Below, piece after piece: positions 57,701-64,000 of a DNA stretch of 64,000 nucleotides; positions within the stretch are counted from its first letter, which is position 1; each line of letters opens with the position of its first letter. This DNA comes from Cryphonectria parasitica EP155 (Eukaryota > Ascomycota > Sordariomycetes > Diaporthales > Cryphonectriaceae): positions 3,100,001 through 3,164,000 of the forward strand of contig NW_024468912.1 in assembly GCF_011745365.1 (NCBI RefSeq). The letters run 5' to 3'. The translations under genes and the position numbers were made by a program. The notes below the pieces were generated by a model. The model saw only the letters and a program-made list of their open reading frames with translations, was not told the origin of the DNA and did not search any database.

Positions 57701-58805
57701 TGATCTTGTCCCGGTCCTCCATACGCTTCCTCTCCATGACGCGCAGCTTGGCCTCGAGGTCCTCGATCTTGCGGTTGGAGGCCTGAAGGGCCTGTGTCGT
57801 CGGACGCGACACCTTCCTCGCGGGCTCCGCATCCTCGGCCTCATGGTGGAGCTGGTCCAGCACGGCGCTCACTGCCGGAGGGCCCGCCTCGTCATCGCTG
57901 CTGCCTTTCAGCTGCGGCGACATGACCCCCCTGTCGACCGATGCCCTCTTCTCCGTGCCAGACTGTGATCCAGGCGAGCCGCGCTTGGAGGCCTCGGCAG
58001 CCCGAGCCTTGCCCGTCGCCGTCGTCGACAGAGACAGACGGTTGGCTGATGTTCTTGCCGCTGCCCGCCCGCCCGCCGTTGAAGACACAGATGCCTGACG
58101 ACCTGGTCTCGCGGGCGGCCCCATCGAGTTTCTCGTGGTGGTGCTTGTGGAGGAGACCCGTGCTGCTCTTGTCGCGGCAGCCCCTCCGCGTGCGTTGGCC
58201 GGTGTAGCTGTTCGCGAGGTGGAGGCGCTTGATGTTGCCGTTCCGAGGCCCAATTGTTTGGTGGGGGATTTCGTAGGAGACTGTTCCTCCAGAGGAGGGG
58301 GTTGAACAACACACGTCAGCTATTGGAAACTCTTATCTTCCAGGGGCATGATGGGTATCCTCACCCTGGCAATGCTGGTAGGGCGCGATGTCCTCCCGAC
58401 CGGACTAGGGCTCGGGGCGTTCATGCTCTTCCTCCTCCCGGCATTGGGGTCCAGAGATGTGGATGTGCTCCTCAACCCACCAGAGGCGAAACTGCTAGGC
58501 CTCTTTTTTGCTGCGGCTGAGCTTGTTGCTGCTGCTGTGGTCGCAGCCGCCGTAGGGGCCGCCCTCTGTCTCGGCGGCGGCTGAGACAAGACGGTGACGG
58601 CCGAGGGGCGCACGAACATGCCGTGGCCCATGTCGCATTCAAAGTAGCGCTCGCCCTGCACGCTGCCATCGTTCTTGCCGGAGCCGTCGTCCAGCTCGCA
58701 GCCGACCCAGACGCCGGGGGCGAACTCGGTCTCGCCGACGAAGCGCAAGATGGCATTGCGGCCGTCGGCGAGGCGGATGACCTGCCCTACCGCCAGGTCT
58801 GCCAT
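54705..58805 (-). CDS. Dynactin p150-Glued subunit
   Basis: Largest dynactin subunit (Neurospora RO-3 type), which links dynein to microtubules and cargo for nuclear migration and vesicle transport. Exon 1 is 58805-58365; exon 2 is 58280-54705 (an alternative acceptor after TGGAG would add Glu-Gln). Product about 1338 residues. The N-terminal CAP-Gly domain carries the canonical GKNDGSVQGERYF segment and MGHGMFVRPS. A basic, Ser/Thr/Pro/Ala-rich region (about 90-280) follows, known in the family to aid microtubule binding. A long coiled coil (about 300-630; for example RDKIKLLDKVQADRDKFEGI), an intervening domain, and a second coiled coil near residues 1030-1170 complete the protein. The exon join SIAR-SPTKSPTKQLG fits the family. 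Its promoter region is interrupted by the transposon starting 388 bp upstream of the ATG. Confidence 0.95.
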
Positions 58806-59191
58806 GGCTGCAGGCGTCGTCGTCGTCGACTTCTTTTTTCTCCTTCTTCTCCTTCTTCTTCTCTTCTCACGGGAATGATGATTATGGTTTGTGGGATGGG
58901 AGGATCATCTCGGGTGGTCGTGGTCGTGGTCGTGGTGCCTTCTGTGTTTTTGCTGGGCTGTCGTCTCCAACAAGGTCGCGTCTTGTTGACATACGGTGGT
59001 GAGTGACGCGAATGCAGCGGTTGAATTGGCCCTACCAGCTAGTACCAACCAGCTACAGTGCAGTGCTTCAGATGCAGGGGGGGGGAGGGCAGGGGCAAGC
59101 TCCCGTCTGACAGCTGCTGCTAAAGGGCCGCGCGCATGGATAAGCCTCCCAGCCCCTCTGAGCCCAATTCTCAAGCACGCTATCCAGTAGC

Positions 59192-59193
59192 TA
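59192..59193. other. TA target-site duplication, left copy
   Basis: TA immediately outside the left inverted repeat; the matching TA is at 62086-62087. TA duplication is the rule for Tc1/mariner/pogo elements. Confidence 0.8.
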
Positions 59194-59264
59194 CCCGTGG
59201 GTCCTAGCCCTCCTGACCCACTACCTCCGTTTCTCCCGTAGTGGGTGCCGTTATTAGTGGACAC
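59194..59264 (+). repeat. Left terminal inverted repeat
   Basis: Begins CCCGTGGGTCC and ends GTTATTAGTGGACAC; reverse complement is found at 62015-62085. Confidence 0.92.
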
Positions 59265-59287
59265 TTTTTTTTCCCTCATCCTCTTTT

Positions 59288-59290
<3 letters not shown>

Positions 59291-59335
<45 letters not shown>
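59291..59335. repeat. (CA)n microsatellite in the transposon leader
   Basis: 45 nt of uninterrupted CA repeat ending 9 nt before the transposase start codon. Confidence 0.95.
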
Positions 59336-59337
<2 letters not shown>

Positions 59338-59344
59338 CATCGCG

Positions 59345-61607
59345 ATGGCTTCCTCTTCAGGCCATACAGCTGGGCCTGACCCCTTTCCATCGTGTGCGGA
59401 AGCCGCGCGAGAGTTCCTGGCCATCGAGGCCCAAGAAGATGCTGCCTATAAGGCTTTCAAGACCGCTCTCAGCGCGTGGCAAACGCGTCGAAGCCGCCCT
59501 CGCAGTGCAAAACCTCCTCAAGACGATCCAGAGCCCCTCAAGCCCTCGAGAACCTCCTTGCGCGCCTTTGCAGAGAGAACACCATACAGCAAAAGTGGCT
59601 TGAGCAAGCATATCGTCAAGATACGCCATCAAGGCTTTTCAGCTCGTTCAACAAAGCCTCGTGGCCACCCGCCGTACCTCGAGCCCTGGGAAGATGAAGC
59701 TCTCGTCAGATATGTGGTACGGCTTAGCAATGGAACGTTTCCTACTGTAAAGGAGATGCTTGTTGCTGCTGCCAATACTATGCGTTCGATGCGTCAAAAA
59801 CCGCCAGTTGGTTCACATTTCATACCACGATGGCTGGCTAAGCATCCTGAGCTTCGGTCAGTGCTTATCAAGCCTGTTGAAGCAGCTCGTCAAAGCCTCG
59901 AGGTCGCCCTAGAAGATATTGACAGCTTTTTCAACAAATACGAGGCTGCTGTTCAGTCGTATGGCTTGGTGCCCTCAGGCATCTGGAACGCTGACGAGTG
60001 TGGCAACCGTATCGGCGTTCTATCTGGCCGCATTCAATGCATCGTCGTCGCTACAGAGCGAAAAGCGAGGGCTGAAGTGTATAACTTCAATAACAGAGAG
60101 TCGATGACCCTTATTGGATGTGGCAGTGCTGTTGGTGATGCTATCCCGGCGTACTGTATCTTCAAGCAGTGGCCAAGCCCAGGATGGGCAAAAACATATC
60201 TTCATGATGAGGTTCGCTTCAACAGGTCTGATACAGGCTTTTCAAACGCCGAGATTATGCTGGACTGGGTCCAGCACTTTAACCAACACTCCTACACCTA
60301 TCATGCAGAGCTGAAGAGGCTTGGATATACTCTGAAAGAGTGGTTTGGTGTTGATAGCACTGAAAAGTTCGACTGGCGCCAGGAAGACGATCCAAAGGCA
60401 ATGGCTTCTGGTCAGCGTGCCCAGCATCAACGGATTTATCGCTGTCTGATTATCGACGGCTTTTCAGGGCATCACAGCATCTCAATCCTGGACTATTGCT
60501 TTCGTTTTGACATCATCGTGGTCTTCCTACCTCCTCATTCTACGCATCTTCTTCAGCCAATGGATGTGGGCGTTTTCCAGTGGTTGAAAGCCAAGCATCG
60601 TCAAATCCTCACCAAGAAGGTTAGATGTGGTGATCTTAGCTTTACAAGAAACGATTTCGTACAGGATGCCTTACAGGTATGTTTCTAGCCCTGCTTTGCT
60701 TTCTACTGCTGACCTGATTTGTTTCCAGCCTATGATCGATCACGCGTTTACGGCGATGCATATTCTCAGTGGCTTTGCAAGAACAGGTCTCTGGCCAATC
60801 AACAGCCAGTTCGTTATATCAGACCTGACCAACAAGCAAAAGAAGACAAAGCGTGCGAAATATCCTCAGCTCCTTCCGTCTCTCTCAGCAGAGACCGACG
60901 CTCAGAGCCTACGAACAGCAGCAAGGCTCCTGGACCACTATGCCGATCTGCTGTCCTCAGGCACACGAAGAGGCTTGAATATGTTGAACACGATGGCTAC
61001 CGAGTCAGTTCTTCTTAAAGGCAAACTAGCAGAAGATGAAAGAAACAAATCAACGAGGATGATGAAGTATAAGAACTCTTTGACTAGGAAACAGGTCAAG
61101 CCAGACGGCGAGGTGATGACCAGTCTTACAGTCGGCGATATACGACGACAGAATGCCCTGAGCGAGGAGAAAGATCGTCAAGCTGAAATACGAAGGATCA
61201 AGCGCATCGGGAAGCGTGAGGAGGCCAAGGCGAGGAAGGACGAGGCACAGAAGAAAACGGCAATGCGAAAAGAGCAACGTACTGCATGGAAAAAGGCTGG
61301 TCACAGATATGAAGGGCAGCCAATCCTCTTCAGGGACTGGCTGATGATCTATTGCCCTGAGGCTCAGCTGGCAACCCAAGAGGAGGAGCCTACGACACCA
61401 CCATATCAGTTAGTCCCTGATCTACAGCAGGCCCTCGAGAAGAAGGAGGAGGAGAAGGAGGAGGACAGCTTTATATCTGTTTCCAGCGATGTCGAGATAT
61501 CTGGCTTGGGCCTTGGCCTAGAACGCCCTTTGCACGACGTCAATATGGCCTCGCTGTCTGCAACCCAGGAGCTGTATACGGCAATGGCTTCGCATCAGGA
61601 TGAATAG
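59345..61607 (+). CDS. Pogo/Fot1-type transposase (CENP-B-like DDE)
   Basis: Exon 1 59345-60676, intron 60677-60728 (GTATGT donor, TTTCCAG acceptor), exon 2 60729-61607; 736 residues. The N-terminus is short and basic, with a helix-turn-helix DNA-binding region of CENP-B type (SLRAFAERTPYSKSGLSKHI, then LEPWEDEALVRYVVRLSNGTF). The catalytic DDE_1 domain shows the first Asp in GIWNADECGN, the second in CLIIDGFSGHHS and the third in HLLQPMDVGVFQWLK; 35 residues separate the last two, the DD35D spacing of Fot1/pogo elements. The Lys/Glu/Arg-rich C-terminus (EKDRQAEIRRIKRIGKREEA) resembles the tails of fungal family members. All three catalytic residues are present and the frame is uninterrupted after splicing, so the enzyme may be active. 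Confidence 0.93.
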
Positions 61608-61997
61608 GCTGATGAGCAGAGCGCTTCAGCCTGGTACGATGATGAGGATATAACCTCATCGCCACCTGTACTTCAGTTGCTCAACTGAATCAGGCGAGGA
61701 GGCCTTTCTCGAAACGGTGAAGAGGTCATTCGAGCCATTCAAGGTTTCTAGCCCCAAGGCCTTACATTGAGCTTCCCACTCTCTGTCCCTTGGATGTATA
61801 TTGCCTATAGAAATGGGTGTATTGGTACCTTAGGAGCCAGCTAGATAAAAAGTGTCTGTAGACCGACAGAGGTCTACTGACCTCGCTCACTTTCAAGTTT
61901 GTGAGAGGTTTCTCGGCTGTGTCAAATTCTTTGAAAAATCACTGCATCAAGACATTGATTTGTATGGCAGCCCCATACAAATGTGATTCCTCCAAAG

Positions 61998-62031
61998 TGT
62001 CCACTAATAACGGCTGTCCACTAATAACGGC
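61998..62031. repeat. 17-bp tandem duplication at the inner edge of the right TIR
   Basis: TGTCCACTAATAACGGC occurs twice in direct tandem (61998-62014 and 62015-62031). The second copy belongs to the inverted repeat; the left end has only one copy. Confidence 0.9.
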
Positions 62032-62085
62032 ACCCACTACGGGGAGGAACGGAGGTAGTGGGTCAGGAGGGCTAGGACCTACGGG
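62015..62085 (-). repeat. Right terminal inverted repeat
   Basis: Reverse complement of the left repeat with two substitutions and one extra C; ends CCTACGGG followed by target TA (62086-62087). Confidence 0.92.
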
Positions 62086-62087
62086 TA

Positions 62088-62810
62088 ATTGTAGCTGCAG
62101 CAGCTTTCGCTGTAGCTTATGTAATACCTAACAAGCAACAGCGTTTCAGGGGCTGTCCAACTCTACTCTGCTACTGTGGCCTACCACACGCCTACTAAGC
62201 GTCTGCATCGTATATCATAGCTACTTTTGACCTTCCAAAATACGAAAGAGCAAAAGAGAAAGAAAAAGAGAAGAGAAAAACCCATGCTCAAGCCGATGCT
62301 TAAGATGAGACAATCTTTGAAGCTATATGGATACTACCTTAGAAGCAGAGACTGAGGAGCGATCCCCCCTCTACCCATGATTATCCTTTTGCTTGGGGGG
62401 CACGGGGAATCGCAAATGCCCATTGAACTTGACTAGGAATACTGTAGATGATACTATTCTTTTTCTGATGGGACAGCATTTCATAATGTCAATAACTGCT
62501 GTCCTTCCATGGTGTCGGTTGAGGGATGGCTATGTATCACCTTAACATTACCTACAGAAAAAAGTAATAATCAGAGAAAAAGGTAGAAGAAAAGAAGAAG
62601 AAGAAGAAGCAGACCTAGGTACATTGCCCGTTTGATGGCGCAAGGGCTAGTTGAAGAAGAAGTATGTGAAAAGTTTGAATCCATCTCCTCCCAAGATAAC
62701 ATTCTCCTCCAATTTCCTCGTCGCTTCCACCTCTTTTGCTCTTTTCCGAATCCTTCTCTCTTCTTCCTCTTCTGAATCAGCAACACCACCTTCGTTCGCC
62801 TGAGCGTCAA
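62088..62810. other. Intergenic region
   Basis: 723 bp between the transposon and the stop codon of the next gene. AG-rich, with a (GAA)n stretch near 62594-62608. No gene seen. Confidence 0.5.
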
Positions 62811-63998
62811 CTACCCTCCACCACCAAAAGAGTATCCCTCTCGAAAGCTGCCGGCCCTGACCCACTCCATCACCTCAAACGCCAGCCGCCGCTCCGTCTT
62901 CTCGTCGACCCTCTCGCCTGCAACACGCACCACCATCACCCCGGGCGCCCGATACTCCACTGTGCCGCTGTTCCTGGCCAACTCCTCCGCTGTCATTGCC
63001 CGCACGTACACCACCAGGTCCGCCCCCACAATGCCGCGCCACAGCGTCGCCATCCACTGCCAGTGGTCTACTGGAGAGTACGGATCTGTGATGGCCACGG
63101 TCGAGGCGAACCTGTCAGAGAGTGTGAGGCTGAACCCGTCCGCGACCAGGGCCACGGGCAGGAGAAGCTTGTTTGACGACGACGATGACAACGACGACGA
63201 GATGCTGCCACCCGGAGCGGGCACAAGTGGCCTGGTCGTGATGTGCTTGACCATCTCGGCTGACTTGGTGTGCCATTTCATGATGGTCTGGAGATAATCA
63301 AACGTGGCTGTCGGGCCTGGGTGTGGTGGTAGTAGATTGGCGGTGGGAGCGGCGCCTCCTGCACCAGCGGACCGTGGCGTCGGCGTGAGGGTGCCGCTGA
63401 CGCCGCCAATGCTGCTGTGGCGGCTACTGCTGGCGTGCGAGCCCTTGTCTTGCGCCTCTGCCATCTCGACGTCTTCCACCACATGGCCTGCCTTCTTTGC
63501 AGAGCTAGAACCGCCACCATCATCAGGCGGTGTCAAAGCCCTGTCCACAGAGGAGTCCGTCCAGACCTTCACCTCGCACTCTCCAGAGATACGCAGAGCC
63601 CGCTCGATCACAGGCCTCACCTCCCTCATGAGCGCCTCGTGTCCGCCCTCGATCGCAATGACCGGGCCCCTGGTCTCCACAATTGGGCTTCCCGCTCCTG
63701 GAGGGCCCAAGGGTGGGCTAATCTTTCTGAGCACGTCCAGCTTGTTCATGTACGGGATGCTCATGACCATCGCCTCGATACCCCGTGCCTGGCTGTCGCC
63801 TCTGGATCCAAGGGCCTGCTGCTGAGGACCAGACGCCATCCCAAGAAGCCCGCCACCCGACATGCTGCGCGCCCCACCGCTTGTGTCAGACATCTGGGTT
63901 GGAGAGCTGGGCGGGAACTGCAGCGGTGCCAGCGTCAGGGACTCGTCGAAGCCAGGCTGCCCAGCCCTAGCTGGGAGACCCGGTGGATGGTGTGGCAT
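62811..63998 (-). CDS. Conserved fungal protein of unknown function (5' end uncertain)
   Basis: The frame stays open to the window edge, so the Met at 63998 may be internal and the gene may extend further upstream. 395 codons are visible. The first half is Gly/Ser/Pro-rich, with GIEAMVMSIPYMNKLDVLRKI followed by PVIAIEGGHEALMREVRPVI. The second half carries a block I associate with an uncharacterised Pezizomycotina family: FDYLQTIMKWHTKSAEMVKH, LLPVALVADGFSLTLSDRFA, PVDHWQWMATLWRGIVGADL and a final TERRLAFEVMEWVRAGSF. The last two blocks look like an alpha/beta core with a GTPase- or receiver-like fold, but no catalytic motif is evident. Function not assigned. Confidence 0.8.
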   Translation of the reverse strand: MPHHPPGLPARAGQPGFDESLTLAPLQFPPSSPTQMSDTSGGARSMSGGGLLGMASGPQQQALGSRGDSQARGIEAMVMSIPYMNKLDVLRKISPPLGPPGAGSPIVETRGPVIAIEGGHEALMREVRPVIERALRISGECEVKVWTDSSVDRALTPPDDGGGSSSAKKAGHVVEDVEMAEAQDKGSHASSSRHSSIGGVSGTLTPTPRSAGAGGAAPTANLLPPHPGPTATFDYLQTIMKWHTKSAEMVKHITTRPLVPAPGGSISSSLSSSSSNKLLLPVALVADGFSLTLSDRFASTVAITDPYSPVDHWQWMATLWRGIVGADLVVYVRAMTAEELARNSGTVEYRAPGVMVVRVAGERVDEKTERRLAFEVMEWVRAGSFREGYSFGGGG

Positions 63999-64000
63999 GC

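Larger units (their letters stand above)
59194..62085 (+). mobile_element. Fot1/pogo-like DNA transposon, apparently intact
   Basis: 2892-bp element bounded by 71-bp inverted repeats (59194-59264 and 62015-62085) that differ by two substitutions and an indel, and flanked by TA on both sides. It carries one intron-containing transposase gene with no stop codons or frameshifts and no obvious C-to-T repeat-induced mutation. The repeats start CCCGT and include GGTCCTAGCCCTCCTGACCC. The element lies between the 5' end of p150 and the 3' end of the conserved gene at the right edge. Intact ORF, intact ends and near-identical repeats indicate recent insertion. Confidence 0.93.

Noticed and set aside
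1..64000. Secondary-metabolite cluster, CRISPR array or prophage
   Set aside because: No synthase, CRISPR repeat or phage gene is present; the genome type is fungal nuclear.

Overview
The window reads as nuclear DNA of a filamentous ascomycete (Pezizomycotina, most likely a Sordariomycete). The evidence is short GT-AG introns (mostly 50-190 bp) with recognisable branch sites, GC-rich exons between lower-GC spacers, and fungus-typical genes: a heterokaryon-incompatibility HET-C protein, a PYR-4-type OMP decarboxylase, a Cys-3/MetR-like bZIP factor, a CHL4/Mis15 kinetochore protein and a Fot1/pogo-like transposon. Species cannot be named from the sequence. Exon joins were derived by hand from splice signals and reading frame, with no transcript evidence.

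Layout. 1-11 kb: RNR1 (ribonucleotide reductase large subunit, cut by the left edge), a TatD-type nuclease, CHL4/CENP-N, a bZIP regulator with an unusually long intron, and a conserved fungal protein of unknown function. 11.6-11.8 kb: a U6 snRNA gene interrupted by a 56-nt mRNA-type intron that also carries a B-box-like Pol III element. 13.5-24 kb: a class I/II aminotransferase, a VWA-domain protein whose frame continues past two in-frame UAG codons into a Gln-rich tail, and a coiled-coil protein of unknown function. 25-32 kb: a tentative small spliced gene, an RBM39/Rsd1-like splicing factor with an apparent frameshift in a GGC/GGT repeat, and the sphingolipid alpha-hydroxylase SCS7. 33.7-44 kb: het-c, a mitochondrial-type PP2C phosphatase, a BTB-like protein of unknown function, and pyr4/URA3. 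44-49.3 kb is gene-poor. 49.3-58.8 kb: phosphatidylinositol synthase (PIS1), a small secreted cysteine-rich protein, and dynactin p150-Glued. 59.2-62.1 kb: an apparently intact Fot1/pogo-like element with 71-bp inverted repeats and a TA target duplication. The right edge holds part of a conserved fungal protein.

The genes do not form a pathway or a secondary-metabolite cluster; most are housekeeping genes on alternating strands. Shared themes are lipid metabolism (SCS7, PIS1), nucleotide supply (RNR1, PYR4), splicing (U6, RBM39-like) and chromosome or cargo movement (CHL4, p150). The most notable observations are the intron-interrupted U6 gene with its intronic B box, the two in-frame UAG codons in the VWA gene, the intact transposon next to the p150 promoter, poly-C runs just after several 5' splice sites, and the repeat-associated frameshift in the RBM39-like gene.
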